Below, in pieces: positions 1 through 9,389 of a stretch of 64,000 nucleotides of DNA (positions are counted from its first letter, which is position 1; every line of letters starts with the position of its first letter). The stretch lies in NCBI RefSeq assembly GCF_963678635.1, contig NC_087068.1, forward strand, positions 55,274,467 to 55,338,466, written 5' to 3'. Under the pieces are notes generated by a model. The model was given only the letters and a program-made list of their open reading frames with translations. It did not search any database and was not told the origin of the DNA. Both the position numbers and the translations under genes were made by a program. This stretch comes from Symsagittifera roscoffensis (lineage: Eukaryota > Xenacoelomorpha > Acoela > Convolutidae).

Positions 1-797
1 ATTCGGAATTACTTAACAGTTAACCCCTAATTCAAGAAAGCAAAGCAAATTTTTCAGAAAAACAAATCCGCGATTTTTCGACCCATCTGAATGAAGCAAA
101 AAACGAATCATAACTAGAACGCTCTAGTGCTAACTTACTGCTAATATCTATAGGTCTGACAACTTTTTGTAGGTACCGTAGTGGGGTCAAATAATTGTTA
201 AATAGATCTACAGTTTTTGTGAAAACAGCTTTGGAAAAAGCACATCAGAAATTTTTCTCGGAATTCATAGAGCTATTAAAGTAATTTGAGTTACAGTTGA
301 ATTGTTCAAAAATATGTCAAAGTTTTTTCCGTTTCCTTGAGTTCATTGACACTTTCCAATTGTTTGTTGGTCGTTGTCTATGCCTTTTTCACTTCAAATT
401 TTTTTGCCATACAGAAGACAAATTACGCTCACGTTCAACAAAAATGGTAAGCGGCAGTTTAAAAAATATACAAAACTTTTAGTTTCAAAGTGGGTGTTAG
501 TTTTGTAGTATCAAGGAACAAAGTGACAACCTTTAGTTAGGTTATTTTTTCTTAGACTTTTTTGAAGTTATATGGAAGTTACAAATTGTATATACGTAAA
601 ATTATTTTTTTACTGTTTGATTTTTTTAAGATTGCTTCTGGAAATTTGTCGCGCTAGTCTGAAGAAGACAGCACTGCACGTAGTCAGGGGAAAGCCCTGA
701 CTTTTCGGACTCTCGACAAACTGGTCTCGAATAGTATTTGGGCGATGGAACTTCGACAGAGTTTGAATTTTAGGCTGATAAAATTGCCTAAAATTGC
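1..797. other. Left flank of copy A, no gene seen
   Basis: AT-rich sequence outside the large element. The open frames are short and have no recognisable motif or good splice context. I see no repeat shared with the rest of the window. Confidence 0.5.
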
Positions 798-801
798 TCT
801 A
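798..801. repeat. Target site duplication of copy A, left (TCTA)
   Basis: TCTA immediately precedes the left LTR and recurs directly after the right LTR at 19719-19722. A 4-bp duplication is within the usual range for LTR-element integrases. Confidence 0.85.
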
Positions 802-1211
802 TGAGTTAGGACCGAGTTGGTTAACTCATAGAGTAATTTCGGATAGGGTACACCGTCTGCTCGTCACGCTATCTTATTTTCGGCCGGATAGATTCGTGCA
901 ACTTCTTAGTCTAATACCGATCCTAATCTTACTCTTATACTATCTAGTCTCAGGTTGTTTAACTAGTCTCTGCTAGGCTCAATAGATCTAGGGTATACTG
1001 GTTTATTGCGGCTGCTGAAGTGCTCGGGAGAGTCCAACTAATTTCTAAGTTAAATTCAAATCTCTCTGGTGCTGAAATTACAAGTAACTTCAGCACTTAC
1101 AAATAAGTGGGTTGTTAGTTAGATGGATCATGATTGGTTAATATTAAATACTTTACATTGGTAAAATATCTAAATTATCCAATCATAAAATGTAGTTTAG
1201 ATCAGGTTCCA
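802..1211 (-). repeat. 3' LTR of copy A
   Basis: 410 bp, direct repeat of 19309-19718. In element orientation it starts TGGAACC and ends CTAACTCA. It carries AATAAA (reverse complement at 1002-1007) and a near-perfect hairpin at 1069-1096 with 13-bp arms and a 2-nt loop. It differs from its partner only within its first 20 plus-strand bases (802-821), where seven positions disagree. Confidence 0.95.
1002..1007 (-). terminator. Poly(A) signal AATAAA in the 3' LTR of copy A
   Basis: A canonical AATAAA in sense orientation, conserved in all four LTRs (also 19509-19514, 28739-28744, 47070-47075). It would place the end of the R region shortly downstream. That use is inferred from LTR architecture. 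Confidence 0.55.
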
Positions 1212-2824
1212 CCCATCCGGGTTTTACAGAGTTTTTTAGAATAGTTCTTCTGCAATTCGAAGGATGGATGATGGACGTTGGTGTTTGGCGAACATCTTAC
1301 TTCTTCTGTTTCCTTTTTGTTAAAGAAGTTCCAGGAAGCTGGAGTTAGAGACATGAGACGTTGTGTCTTCTAGTGACAACGACTAAGTCTTCGCAACAAA
1401 CTCAAATCTGATTTCAGAATGGTTGGCTATGTCAGGTTTTTCTGTTCTGCGTGGAGAACTTCTTTTGTGTCTGATCTAGTTTGGGAATGGCGTGGAGATT
1501 GTGCGTGGAGGGGATGCCTGGTTACTCGGATCTGTACGTATACTTGAACATCGAGGTGGTCATTGGTCTAGTTCAATGAAGTCCTTTTCTGCGAAGTCAA
1601 GTCGTACTCTAAATCCTTTGAGTTGTGATTGTGAGTGGCATATCGATTGTGGTTGGTCATTCTCTCTCGAGTGTAGTGGGGTCGTTTTGTCTTTAGATGT
1701 TCGTCCTTGGTGTTGTATTCTGATCTATGTATTGCATAATGTAATTTACATTTTATAAAACATTTATTAGTTTAATATTTTTTAATTATGATTTTAGTTA
1801 GTTGTTTTCACAAAAGCTTTTTGTTTTAGTTCGGTTATTTTGAAAAGTTACTCACACTTGAGTAGCTCTTATTAAAAATAGAGGTGTGGTCACAAAGCGT
1901 GGATGTAGCGCGGTGGGTTAGGCCGGCTATAGAGCATGCTCAGGACGTCCTTCCTGGTGGGTTAGGCCAGGAGTGGGAGTATGATTTCATGCGGTTTTTG
2001 TGAGGGGTCCTGTTATGTGATAACGTTTTATGTTGGGTTTGTTGTGGTTTTTCTTATGTCTTGTTGGTTATGTCCTTTTTCCAAAAAGCAAATTGTTTTT
2101 GGTATGGGTTTGTCTTTCGACTTTTTTGTGTTTTATTGTTTCTTTCTTAGACTTTATAATAGTCTTCAAAAGAATAAATTATCCAGTTTTAAACTGGGTT
2201 AATCCGGTTTGGGTACCGTTGGTTTCCTTTTCTTAGTCATGCTGTTATTCTATGATTTGTGGTATTTAGTAAGCTGCGTTGGTTAGTTTTGTTTAATATA
2301 TGATTCCTTTCCAACCGGGTTAAAGGAAAGTTTGAAACATGTTATTATATGTTAGAGTTGTTGAGTGTGAAAACTTGAAACTGAAATTCATTATTTTAAA
2401 CAATTCTTCGTGGGCGAGCTGTGCGAGTGTGGATAGAATTTCTGTGCGAATGAATGAAAATATCAAAAGGTTAGTACTGCAATTGCATTTTATTAATTTA
2501 CTGCATAGAATTTGGAAATTTACTGCTAGTTATGGGGGAATTTTAAGTTACAAATTTTCATTATAATTAGATTTACTGCTTGTGGGGAAAATTTTAGAAA
2601 TGAATTTACTGCATTGGTATTAAATTTATAAATTTATAAGTGTAAGAGATTAATAGAATTTTTGAAATCTGTTTGATGAAATTTGCGATTTTTATTTGTC
2701 TTTTGTGGTTTTTGTAGGTGATTGTCGGATGAAGGCTAAAAATCTAAAAAAACATGGATAAAGTATGGTGAGTTTTTTAATATTTCAATTAGTTAGTTAT
2801 ATTCATTTAATTCATACTTACCTG
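1212..2824 (-). other. 3' non-coding region of copy A with conserved hairpins
   Basis: About 1.6 kb between the ORF8 stop and the 3' LTR, well conserved in copy B (45275-46865). It includes a GC-richer patch with two adjacent 10-bp palindromes (1932-1941 GAGCATGCTC, 1942-1951 AGGACGTCCT), a direct repeat of GTGGGTTAGGCC (about 1911-1925 and 1957-1970), and an imperfect hairpin near 1849-1870. A roughly 140-bp block around 1495-1635 is almost identical between the copies. An opposite-strand ORF of 88 codons (1492-1758) overlaps it. No typical polypurine tract is seen; the bases before the LTR read GGATGGG in sense. Confidence 0.6.
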
Positions 2825-4630
2825 TTAGTCGTCGGGGAAAAAACCGTGGGGGAAGATGTCGTGAATTAGTTCTGAAGTTGTTAGTAGTTTAGCTAAGATG
2901 CGGATGATATTTTTAGTCTGAAGCAGTGGCCAAAGCAATTGGAGTGCCTTGATAGTGGTTAGTTCTTCAGTGCCAACTGCAAACTCATAAGGTGTGTTTT
3001 GGATTAGATTATATAATTTGTGATTGAATTTAGTGTTGTGGATGAATTCTAAAATTGGGATTTCTATGGGTTGTACAAACTCGTGCGGGATAAGGAAGGG
3101 TCGGGATTCTTCGGCGTTGAAGGTCTTGGTGATGGGACAGAAGATGTACATTTGGGTTATGGGGTCATAATTACGAAGAATACCATGAAGGTTAGTATCT
3201 TTAATGCAATATGTGAAATTTAGGAAAAATGGTGAAGTGTATTTGGAATTAATGAATTGAAAACGATGGTGTGGTTGTCTAGAGGGTGTGTGTAGGTCAA
3301 AGTGATTTTGGATGAAGCGATAATAACTATATGTGTGGGTTTGTTTAGTGCGCAACATAATATCGTGTGAGCAGTGTAAATCTCTTTCGTGTGGTGCAAG
3401 GAAATGAAAGGTTAGTGAAAATATTTGGAAGCGTTCTTTAAAACTTTCGTATGCTTGTGTGTCTGTTAGTGCTTCTGAAATAATGTGATCAAACTTTCGG
3501 TCGAAGATGTTTAGTGTAAATATATATGGTGTCTTGATGAAAAATTTCTCGGTAATTTGTGGATTAGCGAAGCGATCGTCGTCTAAGAATTGATCTTGGT
3601 TAGCTCTGATGATGTTGTGATCATAGTATTCGAGTGTATATTCGTTAGCTCTAGGTGCAGTGTGTGTTTTTAGTGATTTTTTATATCCAACGTAAGTAAA
3701 TTGTCTAGGTGTTAGTGGTGTAGTGAGTCGATATAGCATGTCCGTATTTCGCTCTATATCGATGTGAGTGTTAGATAAAGGTAAGCAAAGAGGGTTAGTA
3801 AAATGATAATATGAGGTCCAAGAGAGAGTGGGCATTAAAACGTATTCATCTACAAAGTTGCGTGTTTCGTTAGTGTCGTGGGGGGTGTTTAAGGTGTATT
3901 GTGGGAATGAGGGTAAGGTGATGGCTAAAAATTCTTTTGTGTTAGTATGCTTGGGGTGGTTGATGTATTCACGGGCTGTTCCTGGTTTTGCTGGGAAAGG
4001 ATGGTTGGGGAACTTTCTTTTAAAAGTGCGGTAAGCTCTATTAGTGTTGAGTGAAGATTCAGTTGATGTGGATGATGGTGCTAATGATTCAGTATAATTT
4101 GAAGAGGGTGTAGGGGTAGGGGGGTTGGATGAATTTATTGTGGAGGAGATTTGGTTTATGGTTGGGGTATTAAGGTGGTAGGGTTGTTGTTGAAGGGTAA
4201 TAAAATTATCTAGCTCTGGGGAGATTCGGGGGGTGTCTGGAGAATGAGATGATTGGTCAGAATGGTATGAGGAGTAGGTTGGGGTAACTTGGGAAGCATA
4301 AGAGGGTGTGGGAGTGATTGGGTCAGGGTTATTGGATAATATGGGTTGAAAAGGGGAATGAGAAAAATTAGAAGAGTTATGAAAATTATTGGATGGGGAT
4401 GGTTCTGAGTCGGCAAATTCATCGGGGGTTTCAATATTCGGGTTATTGAGTTGTGAGATGGAATATAAAACTGAGATGTGTGAATTAGTGTCGGAATTCA
4501 TGCCTGATGTTACATTACTAGGTGAAAAATCGGGTGGCGGAAAAGCAAAAAGTGGTATTATTGGGATTGGAGAGGTAAGATTGGTTGGGTGGGAATTTGA
4601 TCGGTGTAGTGATCCAAGTTGGCGGCTCAT
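2825..4630 (-). CDS. ORF8, 601-aa accessory protein of unknown function
   Basis: 601 codons, starting at an ATG that overlaps the ORF7 stop as ATGA (4627-4630). Residues 1 to about 195 are Ser/Pro/Thr/Asn-rich and look disordered. The remaining roughly 400 residues are rich in aromatic and charged residues and look folded. I see no signal peptide, no transmembrane helix and no motif I recognise. It is the last gene of the element and is matched by an intact 602-aa version in copy B, with very similar sequence in the C-terminal part. Its position after the envelope-like gene is where complex retroviruses keep accessory genes, but no function follows from the sequence. The ATGA overlap suggests coupled termination-reinitiation or a shared spliced transcript. 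Confidence 0.8.
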   Translation of the reverse strand: MSRQLGSLHRSNSHPTNLTSPIPIIPLFAFPPPDFSPSNVTSGMNSDTNSHISVLYSISQLNNPNIETPDEFADSEPSPSNNFHNSSNFSHSPFQPILSNNPDPITPTPSYASQVTPTYSSYHSDQSSHSPDTPRISPELDNFITLQQQPYHLNTPTINQISSTINSSNPPTPTPSSNYTESLAPSSTSTESSLNTNRAYRTFKRKFPNHPFPAKPGTAREYINHPKHTNTKEFLAITLPSFPQYTLNTPHDTNETRNFVDEYVLMPTLSWTSYYHFTNPLCLPLSNTHIDIERNTDMLYRLTTPLTPRQFTYVGYKKSLKTHTAPRANEYTLEYYDHNIIRANQDQFLDDDRFANPQITEKFFIKTPYIFTLNIFDRKFDHIISEALTDTQAYESFKERFQIFSLTFHFLAPHERDLHCSHDIMLRTKQTHTYSYYRFIQNHFDLHTPSRQPHHRFQFINSKYTSPFFLNFTYCIKDTNLHGILRNYDPITQMYIFCPITKTFNAEESRPFLIPHEFVQPIEIPILEFIHNTKFNHKLYNLIQNTPYEFAVGTEELTTIKALQLLWPLLQTKNIIRILAKLLTTSELIHDIFPHGFFPDD

Positions 4631-7245
4631 CGTGGGCTAAAAAAATGATTATTTTGAGACTGAAAAGCGGTGGTATGGGGTTGTTCAATAATTTGTTCAT
4701 AAGTATTATCATCTTGTGACTGGTGTGTCATTATATGTTGGATGGGACTTTGTGATGTGGTGAGTCGAAAATTTGGATTATGTGTGATGGCTAAATTTCG
4801 AAAATTTCGTGGGACTAGGGATAGTGGATGGTTATTTGGTAGGGGTGGTAATTGTGGTGCCGTTGGCGTTATGTCTACATTGTTATGTTCTTCGTCGTAT
4901 GTATTTTGTCGTGTTGCTAATTTTGTGTTATATTCTTTTATTTGTGCGTCTAAAAGAATTTTGTTTATAGATGTAGAAAAGATTCCAAAAAATCCTGCAA
5001 AGAGTATGCGTGCTACGCTTGCTTGTCTGTTTACTTGTGTGTGTATAGCACATGTGTTGTAGATTCCTTTTAAAAGTGAGAAAAGAAATCCAATAAAGTT
5101 AAACATTGCGTATAAAATAGTCAATTTTTCTAAGATGTAGTAGGGCCATCCTAGAAAATCGAGGATCTCATTTTTGAGTGTAACAAAGCTAAAAATGTTA
5201 ATTGGTGATATATCTTGGGGACGGTATTTTTCACCGTTTAGATATATATAATCTTTAATGTCTTTAAAATATCCGCTATAGTCTTGCGTGTAGATATCGG
5301 CAAATCCTGCGGTTTCTGCAAGTTTGCGTAAATTTTGGTCTATTGATTGTCTTTGTATAGTGTCCATTTGTGTTAATAATTCTTGGAATTGTTGTGTTCT
5401 AATGTGATGTTGAATATCTGATTTTGAATAGATTCCTATTGATTGTAAGTCTATATTTGGGTTTCGAGCAATAGCGCGAATGCTTTCTGGTGAAAATTTT
5501 TTGAGTGATTGCATTAATGTGGGATATGGAGTGAGAAGATAATATTTATTTTCATCAGGGTTTAGTTGTACTACATTGTGGCTGTTTTCTGATCCACATG
5601 GGACTGCGGTATCCCAGAAATAGGTTCTTCGTGAAAGTGTATCCACGAAATGTACTTTATTTTTATAAAAGATAGGGATTCTTTTATAACATCGTTTATC
5701 TTCAAAAACGTATAGTGGTGATATTTTTTTAGTACAAGTATAAAACCATAAGATGTTTCCTTCATAGTCTAAAAAATTTGATCTATTTCCAGATAATAAG
5801 TATCCTGCATAGGGTATTTTTAATACTGCTAGTGCAAGTGATTGTAATATTTGTGTTCGTTCTAATTCGCATAGTTGGTGTAGTGTTTCTAATTCGGAGA
5901 GTGACATTTCTTGAAAAATTCGGCTAATTGTATAATCTAGTTTCATATCTAAATGAATATCATAGTGGATATTACCGAAATATGTAGTATTCATTAGTGA
6001 TAATTCTTGTAAGCGTGTGCTTCTGGTGTCATGGGGTTTTAGATGTCCACCAGGTTGTCCGTTGCTTTTTTCAAAATTAACTGGTATATAGGATGTTCCT
6101 TCGTTTGGAGGATGACCTGTGGCATATGGGTCGATTTTTACTTTTCCAGTGGTCATGTCGAATCCTTTTTCGTATTCAACTAATATCTCGGAGTATTGTG
6201 TTTTGTGAAGTGGGTTTCTGTATTTACATGCAAGTTCTGTTTCTTGATATATTTGAAAACGTGTCAATTTATTTTCTATATTGTCTATGTTTCTAAAATT
6301 AGAACTTAGTTTTCGTGATGGATGGACTTGTTCATATGGAATTGATTGTATAAAATATTTTTCGTGAAATTTTATCATACGAGCGTGTATTTTTGCTACT
6401 TGAAATGTTGTACATGTATCTTCGGGGAACCAAACAATTGTTGCTTGTGTTCTCGTTGTAGGGTCGCAATAACCTTGATCATTTTTACAAGGTATTCGGA
6501 TTCCTTGATAGATCATTGTATTATCTGATAAATCTCGTGTTAGTTGTATTTTTTCGAGTTGTATTTTCCAATCAAAAAACATTATTTCTTGGTATCCTTT
6601 ATTTTTTGTGTCTGCTTTGCAGTTTGATGGGTCATTTATACCAATGTGTGGTATCCAATGTTTATCGTGTAGGTCATAGGTTAATCGTCCGTGTGCGCCG
6701 TTATACGGGTATTTTTCGTCTAGTTTTATATGTCCTTGGTGTCTTTCAAGTTGTGATTGATGTACAGAGTCTGGAAAAACTTGAAAATTAACTAACTTTC
6801 TTTGGGAGTTTTTATTTTGTGTGATGTTTAGTCTAAGTAATTCATTTTTACAATCGTCGGGATTGAGATGTAAAAGACGTTCTATATTACTCTGATAGAA
6901 TGATTCATGGTCAAGTCGGTTTTTGTTTCCGTTTGAGACATGTGAACAATGTACTTTCTTTTCGGAAAATGTTGCTGTGAATTTATAACCTGTAACTGTT
7001 GTTGCTCGGGCTTTTGAATAGAGTGTTGCTATTACATCTGTGGTTTCTATAGCTTGTGGTTCTGTTTCACATTGTGATACTTGATTTATTGCATATTTAT
7101 GTAGTGTTTTTTGTTCATTTTCTTCACAATCGTAATGTGTTACTAATAAATCTTGTGGTCCTGTACGAGGGGAAGGGTTTATGTTTTGATTTGAGATTAC
7201 TAGAAAAGGGAGTTGGAGAAAAATTAATAATTTTAGAATATACAT
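4627..7245 (-). CDS. ORF7, 872-aa envelope-like membrane glycoprotein
   Basis: The start ATG is followed by a hydrophobic signal peptide (about residues 1-19). A long Cys-containing ectodomain with several N-glycosylation sequons follows. Two hydrophobic segments lie near residues 705-728 and 742-768, and a cytoplasmic-like tail of about 100 residues completes it. The tail holds PTAP (residues 794-797, codons at 4855-4866), a match to the Tsg101-binding late-domain motif, with a PPLP just after it and a possible YEQI endocytosis signal near the C-terminus. The gene lies after pol, as env does in retroviruses and errantiviruses. I could not assign the fusion-protein class. It overlaps ORF6 by 13 nt and ORF8 by 4 nt. 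Copy B keeps an intact version of the same length. The envelope role is inferred from position and topology. Confidence 0.75.
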   Translation of the reverse strand: MYILKLLIFLQLPFLVISNQNINPSPRTGPQDLLVTHYDCEENEQKTLHKYAINQVSQCETEPQAIETTDVIATLYSKARATTVTGYKFTATFSEKKVHCSHVSNGNKNRLDHESFYQSNIERLLHLNPDDCKNELLRLNITQNKNSQRKLVNFQVFPDSVHQSQLERHQGHIKLDEKYPYNGAHGRLTYDLHDKHWIPHIGINDPSNCKADTKNKGYQEIMFFDWKIQLEKIQLTRDLSDNTMIYQGIRIPCKNDQGYCDPTTRTQATIVWFPEDTCTTFQVAKIHARMIKFHEKYFIQSIPYEQVHPSRKLSSNFRNIDNIENKLTRFQIYQETELACKYRNPLHKTQYSEILVEYEKGFDMTTGKVKIDPYATGHPPNEGTSYIPVNFEKSNGQPGGHLKPHDTRSTRLQELSLMNTTYFGNIHYDIHLDMKLDYTISRIFQEMSLSELETLHQLCELERTQILQSLALAVLKIPYAGYLLSGNRSNFLDYEGNILWFYTCTKKISPLYVFEDKRCYKRIPIFYKNKVHFVDTLSRRTYFWDTAVPCGSENSHNVVQLNPDENKYYLLTPYPTLMQSLKKFSPESIRAIARNPNIDLQSIGIYSKSDIQHHIRTQQFQELLTQMDTIQRQSIDQNLRKLAETAGFADIYTQDYSGYFKDIKDYIYLNGEKYRPQDISPINIFSFVTLKNEILDFLGWPYYILEKLTILYAMFNFIGFLFSLLKGIYNTCAIHTQVNRQASVARILFAGFFGIFSTSINKILLDAQIKEYNTKLATRQNTYDEEHNNVDITPTAPQLPPLPNNHPLSLVPRNFRNLAITHNPNFRLTTSQSPIQHIMTHQSQDDNTYEQIIEQPHTTAFQSQNNHFFSPR

Positions 7246-8369
7246 GTGTATGATAATCCTGAGTATGGATTATAAAATGTAATGTAGCCAATTGTGTTTT
7301 TGGTATATCTGTCGTATTTGTATATTACTTCAGTAGTTATAAACGGTGGTGGTAGTGATTGAGCTGTTATGTTAGGTGGATTTAATGGGTAGGGATGTTG
7401 GGTAATATTATTTAACTTAACTGTGATTTCAAACTTTAATTGTAAACTGTTTTGTTGGAGTATTTGAATATTGTGATCACGGATATCGTTGTGAATATCT
7501 TGGCGATATTGTAATCTATTAAGTGCCCAGTTATGAAGGCGGTTACTTTCTTGATGTTGTCCAAATAGTGGTGGAGGTGCTGTAAATGTATTCCAATCTA
7601 GTCTTAAAGGAATATTTATTGATGATTGTTCTCGATATCTGGCGTCGAGATTATTTGGAAAATTTAAGTTAAAAGGTGGTGGTGAAATCTGGCTTATTGA
7701 TGGTGTTGATGGTAGTGATAATGTTTCTGGTAGTGATGAGGATGTTGTTGTATCCGTAGAAATATCTATGGGGTCATTGACTAAATTTGGTTCACCTTGT
7801 GTAAATGAATGTGTAGTCCAATATGGAAATCGTGATGTTTGGTTTGTGGGGTTGAAAGGATTTTCACGTATTTGCTCAGATGTTGGTGTTGAACCTAAGT
7901 AATCTGATGGTAGGCTTGAGGTGCTACGTTGTGAAAGAAGTGTAGGGGTTTCTGGTAATATACCAATGGGGTTTTCTGGAGTGTTTTGTGATGGGGATTG
8001 AGGTATATCAAAATGAACTCGGGGAGTTTGAAGATTTCTGTTTCGTCGAGGATGTATAATTTGTCTATTTATTTCGACTGTATTTTGGTTTTGACTAGAA
8101 TTTCTTATTCTATTTAGTTCTTGTGGTAGTGTTGGGTATAGGTTATATGTTGGTTCGCTTAAAGGTGCTTGTCGTTGAACTGGTTCTAGTGGTTCTGATA
8201 AACGAGCATGTCGTTCTTCAAAAGTGTATGGATTGTCTTGAAAAGAAATTCGTGTAGATGTTTGAGGATTTTGAGTAGTTGAAGGTGGTGTTTGGTTATC
8301 TTGGGATGATGTCGGTGAAGACTGATTCTGTGACTGTTGGGTAGCAATTTTTGATGGATTTTTGAATTG
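7233..8369 (-). CDS. ORF6, 378-codon ATG-less ORF, Pro/Ser-rich
   Basis: An open frame bounded by TAA at 8370-8372 and TAA at 7233-7235, with no ATG anywhere in it. The first roughly 240 codons are rich in Ser, Pro, Thr, Asn and Gln. The last 130 or so look folded, with Trp and aromatic residues and a helical stretch. The frame overlaps the ORF7 start by 13 nt. It lies in the same register as ORF5, separated from it by four TAA codons. Lack of a start codon over more than 1 kb of open sequence suggests expression as a downstream exon of a spliced mRNA or by non-AUG initiation. Copy B has the same open region but with a 26-nt deletion. No family recognised. Confidence 0.6.
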   Translation of the reverse strand, partial: QFKNPSKIATQQSQNQSSPTSSQDNQTPPSTTQNPQTSTRISFQDNPYTFEERHARLSEPLEPVQRQAPLSEPTYNLYPTLPQELNRIRNSSQNQNTVEINRQIIHPRRNRNLQTPRVHFDIPQSPSQNTPENPIGILPETPTLLSQRSTSSLPSDYLGSTPTSEQIRENPFNPTNQTSRFPYWTTHSFTQGEPNLVNDPIDISTDTTTSSSLPETLSLPSTPSISQISPPPFNLNFPNNLDARYREQSSINIPLRLDWNTFTAPPPLFGQHQESNRLHNWALNRLQYRQDIHNDIRDHNIQILQQNSLQLKFEITVKLNNITQHPYPLNPPNITAQSLPPPFITTEVIYKYDRYTKNTIGYITFYNPYSGLSYTCIF

Positions 8370-8396
8370 TTACTTTAGTGGGAAGGTTTATGTTTA

Positions 8397-8564
8397 TTAT
8401 AGTATTCTTCCAAAAAAAAGAATTAGAAGGATTGTTGCTAGGGCAAATGTGAAGATTGCTTTCTTTATACATTTACATATTGTCAAAATGAGGGATGATA
8501 AAAATGTTATGAAAATTACAAACAATAAAAAAATATCGGTTCTACTGAAAATTGTTCGTATCAT
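8397..8564 (-). CDS. ORF5, 55-aa small protein with two hydrophobic helices
   Basis: Begins at an ATG that overlaps the ORF4 stop (ATGA, 8561-8564). It encodes 55 residues with two hydrophobic segments (about residues 11-30 and 38-52) split by a short Cys/Lys stretch. The copy B version is shifted out of frame by one extra A in an A-run near 39660. Its size and topology resemble viroporin-like or small accessory membrane proteins, but that is only a resemblance. Confidence 0.5.
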   Translation of the reverse strand: MIRTIFSRTDIFLLFVIFITFLSSLILTICKCIKKAIFTFALATILLILFFGRIL

Positions 8565-8791
8565 TTAGACAAGTTATATGAATCGTACCTGTGGATGTAA
8601 TCAAGTGTTTTGGAAAGTTGGAGGAATAGTTCGAGTATAGTGTAGAAAATTAAAAAAATGTTACAAAAAATGATTAGGATTATTAGAAAAGATTCAAGTA
8701 TATCAAAAAGAAATATTATAAAGGTTTCAAGTATTGTAAAAAAATGTTTAAGATTTATGAGTATTTGAGTAACTGATTGAGAGAAGAGCAT
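8561..8791 (-). CDS. ORF4, 76-aa hydrophobic protein
   Basis: 76 codons whose ATG directly follows the stop of the upstream ATG-less ORF (TAAATG) and whose own stop overlaps the ORF5 start (ATGA). Residues about 20-58 are almost wholly hydrophobic (Ile, Leu, Phe), enough for one long or two short membrane helices, followed by a polar tail. An intact 76-aa version is present in copy B at 39331-39561, with most differences in the N-terminal 25 residues and the tail. No family recognised. It could be a second short membrane component of the envelope module. Confidence 0.6.
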   Translation of the reverse strand: MLFSQSVTQILINLKHFFTILETFIIFLFDILESFLIILIIFCNIFLIFYTILELFLQLSKTLDYIHRYDSYNLSK

Positions 8792-8944
8792 TTAAGAAAT
8801 GATCTCTTGGTCGAATATTTTTTGCTGTTTGAGGCGATTTTCTAGTGTGGTCGGATTATTTATTAGTTTTTTGACAAGTGGGTTGAGTTTTGTAAAAAAT
8901 TGTTGGGGGCAATTTTCATGGTGACTGGGAGGTCGTCTTTTTCT
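8792..8944 (-). CDS. Possible 50-codon exon upstream of ORF4
   Basis: An ATG-less open frame from just after a TAA to a TAA that abuts the ORF4 ATG. It begins with a basic run (RKRRPPS) and ends with a Gln/Lys-rich helix-like tail. The same frame is open over the same 50 codons in copy B (39178-39330), with stops at the same two places, while the other two frames are broken in at least one copy. AG dinucleotides at the 5' edge could act as a splice acceptor. Exon status is inferred. Confidence 0.4.
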   Translation of the reverse strand, partial: RKRRPPSHHENCPQQFFTKLNPLVKKLINNPTTLENRLKQQKIFDQEIIS

Positions 8945-9389
8945 TTATTTTTGTTTGTCAAATGATCCGGGGTATGGTGAGATTTTTATACTTTAGCCTA
9001 ATTAAAATGTTCATTTTGTTACTTTAGGCTAAGTTAACAAATTTGCTTTGGGGGTATTCGTGGTCTGAGTTGGGGAAATATTGTTGATCTTTGGGTTATT
9101 AGATAAGGGAGGGGTACGGTATTATGGTGATATTTATTTTAGTTGTCAAGTTGGAGTGGTTTGCTTATTTTTGACCTGGAGGTCGTAAAGTTATAGTTAT
9201 AGATGTGCCTGGAGTTCTATATGATTCGTCTAATTGGTCTTAGTTTGAGTTAGAGAAAGTGACGGATTGGATGAATCCTATTGGTTTATTTTGAACTAGA
9301 ATTATTATGTACTTGTCAGCATGTTATTTTGAAAAATGTAAATGAAAAATGTTTTGAAGGTTTCAAGATAGTGAAGTATAATGTTAAAA
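8945..9389 (-). other. Intergenic stretch between pol and the downstream ORFs, copy A
   Basis: About 445 nt with no open frame that is conserved in both copies. It may hold splice signals for the downstream genes, but I cannot place them. Confidence 0.4.

Noticed and set aside
794-976. Short frame within the LTR of copy A, also seen at 28770-29150
   Set aside because: It starts at a non-ATG codon, crosses the LTR and is explained by repeat identity among LTRs, not by coding conservation.
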